Part shown: piece by piece, positions 1-5,689 of the stretch
How positions within the stretch are numbered: the stretch's first letter is position 1
How the letters are laid out: the number at the start of each line of letters is the position of its first letter
Notes under the pieces: generated by a model
Seen by the model: the letters and a program-made list of their open reading frames with translations, nothing else
Told to the model about the DNA's origin: nothing
Databases searched by the model: none
Position numbers and translations under genes: made by a program
Assembly (NCBI GenBank): GCA_050180015.1
Contig: JBFXEO010000180.1
Span: forward strand, 1 to 6,051
Source: JBFXEO01 sp050180015
GTDB taxonomy: Bacteria > Bacteroidota > Bacteroidia > Bacteroidales > Tenuifilaceae
Length of the DNA stretch: 6,051 nucleotides
Direction: 5' to 3'

Positions 1-22
1 GATCAATATTTCGGGTAAAACG

Positions 23-1210
23 CTAATACAAAATTCTTTTACTATTCCTGTTGAAAATATCCTTCATCAGCTTTGCAGGACTCTCGAAACGGTTGGTAAG
101 CATCATCGCGGCAATGATGTATGGCTTGTAACCTGCTTCCAGGTATGTTTTTATGCGATAACGCTCGAAGGTTTCAGCGCTAACCTCACCCTGCGCACAT
201 GATTCACCTGAAATATCGGCGGGCAAGCAGTGCATGTAAAGAGCATCGGCGTTCCTAGTTCGCTTCCGCATTTGCTCGTTATATTCCCAATCCCTGTATT
301 TGGCATTGTTGGCCAGGCAAACTTGCTCCAGCTCTTTTAACCCAGCCTTATCGCCACCCATTAGCAACTTGGTTCTTTGCTGCATTATATGGTAAGGTGC
401 CCAGCTCTTTGGGTAAACAATATCGGCATCGTTCATGGCATCGGCCATGGAATGGCTAACATTGAACGAACCTCCGCTCTGCTTTGCATTGTTACGGGCA
501 ATATCTACAATCTCAGGAATTAAATCATATCCCTCGGGGTGTGCAAGTTCAACGTTCATTCCAAAACGTGTCATCAATGCAATAATACCCTGAGGGACAG
601 AAAGTGGTTTGCCATAACTCGGGGAATAAGCCCAGCTCATCACAATTTTCTTTCCTTTCAGCGCATCAACGGAACCATACTCATTGATAAGATGAGCCAA
701 ATCGGCCATAGCCTGGGTTGGATGATCCTTATCGCACTGGAGGTTTACAATTCCCGGACGAACGGGCAATACACCCTTTGCAAAGCCATCGTCGAGAGCG
801 GCACCAACCTGACGCATGTACTTATTGCCCTCGCCAAGGAACATGTCGTCGCGAATTCCAATAAAATCAGAAAGGAATGAAATCATGTTGGCCGTTTCGC
901 GCACAGTTTCGCCGTGCGAAATTTGAGACTTTTCCTCGTCTAAATCCTGTACTGCCAAGCCTAAAAGGTTCGATGCGGATGCAAACGAGAAACGAGTACG
1001 GGTTGAATTATCCCTGAAGTTCGAAATTGCCAATCCAGTATCGAATACACGAGGTGAGATATTTTGCTTACGCATCTCCTTCAGGATAAATGCCACCTCA
1101 AGAACCATCTTTAAATCTGCATCGTTTTTTTCCCATGTTAGGAGAAAATCTTTACCATGTAATTTGGAATCAACCCTCTCTAATGCTTCTATTCTTTTCA
1201 GTAAGTCCAT
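23..1210 (-). CDS. ygeW: YgeW-type knotted carbamoyltransferase
   Basis: Cytoplasmic transcarbamylase of the aspartate/ornithine carbamoyltransferase superfamily, belonging to the YgeW branch rather than to ArgF or PyrB. The 395-residue product is about the length of E. coli YgeW (396) and much longer than a typical ArgF or PyrB (about 300-330). Visible motifs are the carbamoyl-phosphate loop STRTR at residues 69-73 (within DNSTRTRFSFASASNLLG), HPTQ at 163-166, the proline-containing SPSYGKPLSVPQG at 196-208, and HCLP at 327-330. Members have a trefoil-knotted fold. The physiological substrate of E. coli YgeW was long unknown; recent work on gut purine degradation suggests a ureido compound such as 2,3-diureidopropionate, which is family knowledge and not visible here. 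The ATG has no clear Shine-Dalgarno. It lies 111 bp downstream of ygeY on the same strand with no terminator between, so co-transcription is likely. Identity is near certain; the exact substrate is inferred. Confidence 0.95.
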   Translation of the reverse strand: MDLLKRIEALERVDSKLHGKDFLLTWEKNDADLKMVLEVAFILKEMRKQNISPRVFDTGLAISNFRDNSTRTRFSFASASNLLGLAVQDLDEEKSQISHGETVRETANMISFLSDFIGIRDDMFLGEGNKYMRQVGAALDDGFAKGVLPVRPGIVNLQCDKDHPTQAMADLAHLINEYGSVDALKGKKIVMSWAYSPSYGKPLSVPQGIIALMTRFGMNVELAHPEGYDLIPEIVDIARNNAKQSGGSFNVSHSMADAMNDADIVYPKSWAPYHIMQQRTKLLMGGDKAGLKELEQVCLANNAKYRDWEYNEQMRKRTRNADALYMHCLPADISGESCAQGEVSAETFERYRIKTYLEAGYKPYIIAAMMLTNRFESPAKLMKDIFNRNSKRILY

Positions 1211-1321
1211 ATATTTTTCTATTCGTTAAAGGTTAAACGTGAATGTGAAAAGTTAAAAGTGAAAAGAAAAAATGAAATCGAAATTAAATATTCCCTTTAA
1301 CTTTTAACCCCTAACATTTAA
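1211..1321. repeat. Degenerate GTTAAAA/GTGAAAA repeats in the ygeY-ygeW spacer
   Basis: The 111-bp spacer is AT-rich and low in complexity. Variants of GTTAAA(A)G and GTGAAAAG recur from about 1225 to 1265, for example GTTAAAGG (1225-1232), GTGAAAAG (1245-1252) and GTTAAAAGTGAAAAG (1252-1266). The opposite-sense block CCCTTTAACTTTTAAC lies at 1293-1308. It is complementary to 1252-1266 at 13 of 15 positions and, alternatively, its CCTTTAAC (1294-1301) pairs perfectly with 1225-1232. The ygeY-ygeW transcript could therefore fold here in two mutually exclusive AU-rich ways. No T-tract follows, so this is not a terminator. I saw no TAnnTTTG element for a separate ygeW promoter. Confidence 0.5.
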
Positions 1322-2509
1322 TTACATCGTATAGGCATACGCAGCGTAAAATGCCGATGCAATTACTAAATCTTCCACAGGTACTTTCTCATTTGGAGCA
1401 TGGGCTAATACTTCGTTTCCCGGACCAAACCCGATGGTTGGGATTTTGTATGTTCCACAAGTCATGATGCCATTAGTTGAGAATGTCCACTTGTCAACCT
1501 TGGGTTTCTTAGCATACAAACCTTCAAACGCCTTAATTCCGGTAGTTATAACAGGATGACTTTTCTCCATTTTCCAGGTTGGATAGTATTTCTCCATACC
1601 GTAGGTTAACCCAGTATAGGCAGTTTCGGAGTAACTTAAAACTTCAACCTTCGCATTCATTCCCCTGATGAGTTCCTCAATTTCCTCAACAGCACTCTCC
1701 TTGGTTTCGCCCCAAGTTAAACGACGGTCGAGGTGAATACGCGCATAATCGGCTACAGCGCAAAGCGAAGGACTTCCACTAATGATTTCAGAAATGGTAA
1801 CGCTGCCCTTGCCTAAAAACTCATCGTAAGCCAATCTTTCATTTAGCTTTTCTATCTCAAGGGCAACTTTCGATGCCATATAAATAGCATTTTTACCACG
1901 TTCAGGAGCCGATCCGTGCGACGAAACGCCGTTGAAATGAACATGCATTTCCATTCTTCCCCGGTGTCCACGGTAAATGTTTAGGTTTGTGGGTTCTGTG
2001 CTAATAACAAAGTCTGGTTTAATTTTATCCTCTTCAACAATATATTTCCAACATAAGCCATCGCAATCCTCCTCCATAACGCTGCCAACAACATATACAG
2101 TTAAATCGCGATCGAATCCCAATTCCTTGAGGATTTTGCCTGCCGTTACAGCGGCAGCGGGGCCTCCTTCCTGATCAACCGTACCACGGCCATGTACAAA
2201 ACCATCCTTAATTTCACCACTTAGAGGATTAAACGTCCAGTTAGCCATATTCCCAAAATCAACGGTATCCATGTGCCCATCAATGGCAAGGATTCGTTTT
2301 CCATTACCAATTCGGCCAATAACATTGCCCAGACCATCAATCTTCACCTCATCGAAACCTGCCTCCTCCATTTGGCGTTTCAACTCCAGCTGTACCTCCT
2401 TTTCCTTTGTACTAACTGATTTTATTTTAACCAGCTTTGATAGGTTATTGGCTGTGTAATCGCGATATTTCTCGGATAGTTCCTTAATTTTCAGGTATAT
2501 GTTATCCAT
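1322..2509 (-). CDS. ygeY: YgeY family metallohydrolase (M20 peptidase fold, selenium metabolism-linked)
   Basis: Predicted two-metal amidohydrolase of the M20/ArgE/DapE superfamily, most like YgeY. With the ATG at 2509 the protein has 395 residues. Metal and catalytic motifs, numbered from this ATG, are GHMDTV with H79 and D81, the bridging D112 in GRGTVDQEGG, the general-base pair E146-E147 in MEEDCDG, E172 in ISTEPT, and H370 in LAHAPNEK. The lid/dimerisation segment GVSSHGSAPERGKNAI is at 194-209, and WTFSTNG near 341-347 is typical of the family. The open frame extends eight codons upstream to a TTG at 2533. I prefer the ATG because it lines up with the recalled E. coli YgeY N-terminus and because the TTG falls inside a candidate -7 promoter element. 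YgeY is placed in anaerobic purine/ureide catabolism beside YgeW and YgeX; its reaction is not proven by sequence. It is the first gene of a probable ygeY-ygeW operon, divergent from xdhC. Confidence 0.93.
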   Translation of the reverse strand: MDNIYLKIKELSEKYRDYTANNLSKLVKIKSVSTKEKEVQLELKRQMEEAGFDEVKIDGLGNVIGRIGNGKRILAIDGHMDTVDFGNMANWTFNPLSGEIKDGFVHGRGTVDQEGGPAAAVTAGKILKELGFDRDLTVYVVGSVMEEDCDGLCWKYIVEEDKIKPDFVISTEPTNLNIYRGHRGRMEMHVHFNGVSSHGSAPERGKNAIYMASKVALEIEKLNERLAYDEFLGKGSVTISEIISGSPSLCAVADYARIHLDRRLTWGETKESAVEEIEELIRGMNAKVEVLSYSETAYTGLTYGMEKYYPTWKMEKSHPVITTGIKAFEGLYAKKPKVDKWTFSTNGIMTCGTYKIPTIGFGPGNEVLAHAPNEKVPVEDLVIASAFYAAYAYTM

Positions 2510-2530
2510 AAGTTGCAATTTATTTTCTGT

Positions 2531-2538
2531 CAAAATTA
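2531..2538 (-). promoter_or_regulatory. Candidate -7 element for ygeY-ygeW
   Basis: On the minus strand this reads TAATTTTG, a full match to the Bacteroidota -7 consensus TAnnTTTG. It lies 21 bp upstream of the chosen ygeY ATG, which implies a short leader of roughly 15 nt. No TTG is seen at the usual -33 spacing; the sequence there is AT-rich with ATGTTATA. The element contains the alternative TTG start codon of ygeY, which argues against that codon being translated. The background is AT-rich, so a chance match is possible. Confidence 0.4.
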
Positions 2539-2555
2539 CCAGATTATTCTTATAT

Positions 2556-2645
2556 TATAACATATCATAGTAGATATTTACATATATTTTTAGATAAAAT
2601 AGAAAAATATAATATAAAAATAATAAATGATATGATATTGTTATA
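2556..2645. repeat. Imperfect inverted repeat in the ygeY/xdhC divergent spacer
   Basis: The left arm TATAACATATCAT (2556-2568) and the right arm ATGATATTGTTATA (2632-2645) are reverse complements apart from one extra base in the right arm. They are separated by 63 bp of almost pure A/T. A further ATGATATGATAT (2627-2638) overlaps the right arm and repeats the ATATCAT core. The left arm falls about where the -33 region of the ygeY promoter would be. The right arm ends 9 bp before a TAnnTTTG match on the plus strand. The arrangement fits a shared operator for a divergent operon pair, but the spacer composition makes fortuitous repeats easy. Confidence 0.35.
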
Positions 2646-2654
2646 CCACGGGGT

Positions 2655-2662
2655 TAAGTTTG
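2655..2662 (+). promoter_or_regulatory. Candidate -7 element upstream of xdhC (distal)
   Basis: TAAGTTTG matches the Bacteroidota -7 consensus TAnnTTTG. A TTG at 2638-2640 lies 14 bp upstream, shorter than the usual 17-23 bp. If used, the xdhC leader would be about 140 nt. It is an alternative to the proximal match at 2752-2759. Confidence 0.25.
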
Positions 2663-2751
2663 TAATTTCGGGGATTACTATCAACTAAATATTGGCCTCT
2701 AAAATACTGGGGTAAATTAAAAAACAACATGTCGCATACCAAATTGTTAAA

Positions 2752-2759
2752 TATATTTG
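2752..2759 (+). promoter_or_regulatory. Candidate -7 element upstream of xdhC (proximal)
   Basis: TATATTTG followed by C is a full match to TAnnTTTG, ending 49 bp before the xdhC ATG, so the implied leader is about 40 nt. No TTG is seen at the expected -33 distance, so the call rests on the -7 match and on position. Confidence 0.4.
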
Positions 2760-2808
2760 CTCTCTATAAATCTTAAGAAGCTGGTACTTCACTTAAATTT
2801 TAAATATA

Positions 2809-3759
2809 ATGATCTGGAAATTCATTCAGAAAAAGGTAGAACAGAACAACAAAATAATTTTAATAGTTGTTGCGGAATCGCAAGGTAGCAGCCCTGGCAA
2901 GGTTGGCTTTAAAATGGCCGTATCGTCCGATGGCGCAATCAACGGCTCCATTGGGGGTGGAGTAATGGAGTACCGGCTGGTTGAACTGGCCAGGGAGAAC
3001 TTGCGGCATCCTGCCAATGCGCCATTTCTTAAAAGACAAGTCCACCAGCACGATGCCCCGGAGGATAAGTCGGGAATGGTTTGTTCCGGAGAACAAACCA
3101 ATATTTTTATACCGGTTGGCATAGATAACCGCACAACCATAAACGGCATTATTAAAATGCTGAACGAAGGGGGAAATGGTATTCTGGTTGTAAACCGGGA
3201 TGGTTTTAGGTTTGAAACAGCTAAAATAAGCCCCGATAAAGGGACTGCAACCTTTCTCCAAAATTCGGATGGATGGCAATACTCTGAATGCTTGGGGTTT
3301 AAGGAAACGGTTTACATTTTTGGTGCGGGGCATATCAGCCTGCCATTATCGCAAATACTTGGATTGCTCGATTTCAGGGTAGAGGTTTTTGATAACCGGA
3401 AAGAACTGTCAACCTTTGAAGCAAACACCTTTACACACCGTAAGCGTATTGTTGACTATAACGACGTTGGAAACCTTGTCCCCGAAGATGGTAATAGCTA
3501 CGTTGTTATTATGACCTTCGGGCATAAGTTCGACGAAGTTGTACTTCGCCAATTTCTTCCTAAAAAATTGAAATACCTAGGAATGATTGGAAGTAAAAGT
3601 AAGGTTAAGACCATTTTCGGGGAGTTGATGAACGGGGGATTTACAAGGGATCAGGTTGAAAAGATTTGTTCTCCCATAGGGTTGTCAATCGGGAGTAACA
3701 CCCCTGCCGAAATCGCCGTAAGCATAGCTGCAGAGATTATCCAAAAACGGTACTCGTAA
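2809..3759 (+). CDS. xdhC: XdhC/CoxI family molybdenum-hydroxylase maturation protein
   Basis: Cytoplasmic maturation factor of 316 residues with the two-domain XdhC layout. The N-terminal XdhC/CoxI domain carries ESQGSSPGKVGFKM (residues 23-36), GSIGGGVMEYRLVE (46-59) and GMVCSGEQ (89-96). The C-terminal Rossmann-like domain carries IFGAGHIS (170-177), MTFGHKFDE (235-243), YLGMIGSKSK (256-265), CSPIGLSIG (287-295) and TPAEIAVSIAAEI (298-310). In Rhodobacter, XdhC binds molybdenum cofactor, helps its sulfuration and hands it to xanthine dehydrogenase. C92 sits where the family usually has a CGG motif; here it is CSG. The ATG at 2809 is 7 bp downstream of an in-leader TAA at 2800 and has no Shine-Dalgarno, as usual for Bacteroidota. 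No dehydrogenase subunit is adjacent: the gene is divergent from ygeY and convergent with a HAD phosphatase, so it appears monocistronic. The family call is firm; the client enzyme (xanthine dehydrogenase or a related purine hydroxylase) is inferred from the YgeY/YgeW neighbours. Confidence 0.93.
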   Translation: MIWKFIQKKVEQNNKIILIVVAESQGSSPGKVGFKMAVSSDGAINGSIGGGVMEYRLVELARENLRHPANAPFLKRQVHQHDAPEDKSGMVCSGEQTNIFIPVGIDNRTTINGIIKMLNEGGNGILVVNRDGFRFETAKISPDKGTATFLQNSDGWQYSECLGFKETVYIFGAGHISLPLSQILGLLDFRVEVFDNRKELSTFEANTFTHRKRIVDYNDVGNLVPEDGNSYVVIMTFGHKFDEVVLRQFLPKKLKYLGMIGSKSKVKTIFGELMNGGFTRDQVEKICSPIGLSIGSNTPAEIAVSIAAEIIQKRYS

Positions 3760-3936
3760 CCACTAATTCTAATGTTGTACGTAACTTATATTTGTCCAGC
3801 TTTTTGCTTCAGAGAAAATTGACAAATTAGCAGGCACAGGAATGTTACACGTGGCGGTCTTGGAATTTGTTCGAATTGCTAAATATACCAACATTAAGCA
3901 GGGGACAAACTTTTAACGGACATTTTGTACTACCCG

Positions 3937-4638
3937 CTATTTCTTGCCAAAAAGGGGAATTAAATCCGCCAAGCTGTTAATCTTGAAATACTTTCCATTC
4001 CGTACTTCCGGTTCATTCACATACTCATGCTGCCATGTTATGGGGTAAGGAACAAAAACGCCGTAGCCACCAAGATTGATCACAGGAATAATGTCGGATT
4101 TTATGGAGTTCCCGACCATTAAGAATTCTTCCGGCTTTATATCAAGCCTGTTCAGCAATTCCCTGTAGTTGTTTTCCTTTTTATCGCTCATAATTTCGAT
4201 ATGGTGAAAATAACCGGCAAGGTTCGATTTATGCAGCTTCCGTTCCTGATCCAGCAGATCGCCCTTTGTGGCAACAATCAGCTTATAGCTGGGTTTTAAC
4301 TTTTCGAGTACAGCGTTAACATTGTCAATTAACCTCAGCGGCCTGTTTAGCTGTTCTTTCCCCAGGCTTATAATACCGTTCAGCGTTGACGCGGAAACCT
4401 TTCCTCCGGAAATTCTAATGGCCGTTTCGATTAATGACAGCGTAAATGCCTTAACACCATACCCGTAAAGTTCAAGGTTGTTGACCTCCGTTTTAAATAG
4501 CTCCCTGGTAAGTTCATCTTCCGGAAGGAAATCTTTGAGTAAATTACAGAACTCATGCTCCGTTTCGCGGTAAAATGGTTCATTATCCCATAGCGTGTCA
4601 TCGGCATCGAATCCAATAACCTTTACCTTGCTAAACAT
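3937..4638 (-). CDS. HAD family hydrolase (predicted phosphatase)
   Basis: A 233-residue haloacid-dehalogenase superfamily protein with an intact catalytic set. Motif I is GFDADDTLWDN with nucleophile D11 and acid/base D13. Motif II is VATKGD with T124. The motif III lysine is K153 or K154 in SDKKENNY. Motif IV is MVGNSIKSDI, with N177 where many members have Asp, and D182. The helical stretch at about residues 20-100 between motifs I and II is a type C1 cap, which places it with small-molecule phosphatases of the COG1011 (YjjG-like) group. The substrate cannot be deduced. The ATG begins directly before the core beta strand. The gene is cut off from the upstream DUF3332 gene by a terminator, so it probably has its own promoter in 4639-4688; the best I see is CAGGTTTG (minus strand, 4669-4676), a poor match. 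It is convergent with xdhC and I find no functional link to it. Confidence 0.88.
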   Translation of the reverse strand: MFSKVKVIGFDADDTLWDNEPFYRETEHEFCNLLKDFLPEDELTRELFKTEVNNLELYGYGVKAFTLSLIETAIRISGGKVSASTLNGIISLGKEQLNRPLRLIDNVNAVLEKLKPSYKLIVATKGDLLDQERKLHKSNLAGYFHHIEIMSDKKENNYRELLNRLDIKPEEFLMVGNSIKSDIIPVINLGGYGVFVPYPITWQHEYVNEPEVRNGKYFKINSLADLIPLFGKK

Positions 4639-4688
4639 GTCAACCCGAATTTTTAATTGCCAGTGTTACAAACCTGTAGGGTAAACGT

Positions 4689-4722
4689 AAAAAAAAGATG
4701 GATCATTTTATGCTATCCATCC
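4689..4722 (-). terminator. Rho-independent terminator after the DUF3332 gene
   Basis: On the minus strand GATGGAT (complement of 4715-4721) and ATCCATC (complement of 4697-4703) form a perfect 7-bp stem around an 11-nt loop, extendable by one G-U pair. A run of eight T follows (complement of 4689-4696). It begins 22 bp past the stop codon of the DUF3332 gene and 51 bp before the HAD gene start, so it ends the first transcript and insulates the second. On the plus strand no T-tract follows the hairpin, so it acts in one direction. Confidence 0.85.
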
Positions 4723-4743
4723 TTTCCCTACCTGAAAATAAGC

Positions 4744-5316
4744 TTATCTTTCAACTACAAAATTTCTCGAAGATATTAAACTCTTCAACGTTGCAAGTCC
4801 GTTGCTGCTATTTTCAACGGTGTAACTTTTCCCGTTGGGTAGGTAAGCCAATGCGGTGCCATCGGGGTTTAATTTTACCAAATCGATGGACTGATTATCG
4901 CCCTCGTAACGCCAAGTTTGAGTTTCGGGGTTGTAAACTAAGGCACCGGCTTCGCCCTTGTTTTTCCCTTCCAGCTGGATAAAATCGAAACGGTTCTGTG
5001 TTGCGGTTACCAAATACTTAACGCCATCCTGCTCTATAACTTTTGTTTCCTTTTCGCCTTCATTCATCGAAACAGGGTTTGAGCCAGACCAGAATTCAAT
5101 TGAATTGAGTATAAGGCCATCTACAAGTACGGCAATTGTGTAAACCTGAACTATGGCAAGTCCCAAAAAAACCAACTCGTTAACAAACTTATCATCTATA
5201 TGCCTATTCCAGTTCAGCAGTTTGCCGGTAAGTTTAAATTTACCAATGCAGGATGTTTGAACAGTTCCAACTGCCAGCACCATTGCAATAGCCACAAATA
5301 GTTTAATTTTTTTCAT
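4744..5316 (-). CDS. DUF3332 family predicted lipoprotein
   Basis: A 190-residue envelope protein of unknown function that I recognise as DUF3332-like. The N-terminus has Lys residues (2, 3, 5), a hydrophobic core at about 6-18, and C23 in QTSCIGKF, a plausible lipidation site. The lipobox is relaxed, with Gln at -3 instead of Leu/Val/Ile. The family signature follows: LLNWNRHIDDKFVNELVFL (33-51), a second hydrophobic segment at 47-70 that could be a membrane helix, and the strongly conserved-looking NSIEFWSGSNP (71-81). From about 85 onward the protein is polar, with short beta-like stretches and turns such as NPETQTWRYEGD and NPDGTALAYLPNGKSY. The ATG at 5316 gives a complete signal peptide and has no Shine-Dalgarno. 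The gene is monocistronic, with its own promoter (5344-5376) and terminator (4689-4722). No function is claimed. Confidence 0.85.
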   Translation of the reverse strand: MKKIKLFVAIAMVLAVGTVQTSCIGKFKLTGKLLNWNRHIDDKFVNELVFLGLAIVQVYTIAVLVDGLILNSIEFWSGSNPVSMNEGEKETKVIEQDGVKYLVTATQNRFDFIQLEGKNKGEAGALVYNPETQTWRYEGDNQSIDLVKLNPDGTALAYLPNGKSYTVENSSNGLATLKSLISSRNFVVER

Positions 5317-5343
5317 GCTGATATTTTTTAAATTTTATTAGTC

Positions 5344-5376
5344 CAAATTTAGCAATAATTATATCAGACGGCACAA
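5344..5376 (-). promoter_or_regulatory. Promoter of the DUF3332 gene (Bacteroidota -33/-7 type)
   Basis: Read on the minus strand, a TTG (complement of 5374-5376) is followed after 22 bp by TAAATTTG (complement of 5344-5351). Both the -33 TTG and the -7 TAnnTTTG match, and the spacing lies within the 17-23 bp reported for the Bacteroidota primary sigma factor. The -7 box ends 27 bp before the ATG, giving a short AT-rich leader. This is the best-formed promoter in the window. Confidence 0.55.
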
Positions 5377-5465
5377 TATCGCTCCCTATTTTAACATTAC
5401 CCGGAACAAGCGTTAAAAGGTATCAAATAAAATAAGAACAATAATCAAGTAGTCAATCAATTATT

Positions 5466-5496
5466 CATAAAAACTATAGCTATGGTATAGTTTATG
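5466..5496. repeat. Interrupted palindrome in divergent spacer
   Basis: AAACTATA (5471-5478) and TATAGTTT (5486-5493) are perfect reverse complements around a 7-nt centre. Allowing a 2-nt A bulge in the left arm extends the stem to CATA...TATG at 5466-5496. There is only one G/C pair in the core, and no proper T-tract follows on either strand, so an operator is more likely than a terminator. It could also be chance in AT-rich DNA. Confidence 0.35.
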
Positions 5497-5572
5497 CCGA
5501 AAACTTCAACATTGTATGAATTATTTTTCTGATGAATTTCAGTGAGTTAAAAAAGTCAAAGGTTTTCAGCAG

Positions 5573-5630
5573 GTTATATAACTTAAGTTTCCTACATAGT
5601 CTTTACCGTGTGTTTTCTATTTGTAAATAG
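5573..5630. repeat. Cluster of short palindromes upstream of the 5690 gene
   Basis: Two perfect 10-bp palindromes overlap by three bases: GTTATATAAC (5573-5582) and AACTTAAGTT (5580-5589). A third, CTATTTGTAAATAG (5617-5630), is symmetric at 12 of 14 positions. They lie 60-117 bp before the ATG of the exported-protein gene, where a regulator could bind. One such palindrome would be expected by chance in a spacer of this size and composition, so only the clustering is suggestive. Confidence 0.3.
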
Positions 5631-5689
5631 GGTAAATTAGGGTTAATATTGCTCTATAAAAATTTGTATCAACTTGTAATATTTCTACT

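Larger units (their letters stand above)
5317..5689. other. AT-rich divergent intergenic region with promoter and small palindromes
   Basis: This 373-bp stretch separates the DUF3332 gene from the exported-protein gene at 5690. It holds the DUF3332 promoter (5344-5376) and four small symmetric elements listed in separate entries. I see no open frame with plausible coding character on either strand and no RNA gene. No good TAnnTTTG element stands before the 5690 gene; the nearest partial matches are TCTATTTG (5616-5623), TAAGTTTC (5584-5591) and AAAATTTG (5659-5666). Confidence 0.6.

Noticed and set aside
2509..2533. TTG-initiated 403-residue form of YgeY
   Set aside because: The TTG overlaps a candidate -7 promoter element, and the eight extra residues do not align with the recalled YgeY N-terminus; the ATG is preferred.
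2510..2808. Riboswitch or structured purine-sensing leader before ygeY or xdhC
   Set aside because: The spacer is AT-rich with no GC-containing stems or recognisable purine, Moco or other aptamer core, and the predicted ygeY leader is too short to hold one.
2860..3333. Minus-strand open frame of 157 codons
   Set aside because: It lies entirely inside xdhC on the opposite strand. The plus-strand product has intact XdhC motifs and the minus product has none.
3790..3827. Inverted repeat ATTTGTC/GACAAAT after xdhC as a possible terminator
   Set aside because: The stem is only 7 bp, the loop is 24 nt, and no T-tract follows on the plus strand.
3770..3896. TAATGTTG (3770-3777) and CAACATTA (3889-3896) as an inverted repeat or mobile-element ends
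   Set aside because: Only 8 bp, with no target-site duplication and no transposase or other gene between the arms; consistent with chance.
3842..3916. 24-codon plus-strand open frame in the xdhC/HAD spacer
   Set aside because: No ribosome binding site, promoter, conserved motif or signal peptide is visible, and a frame this short is expected by chance.
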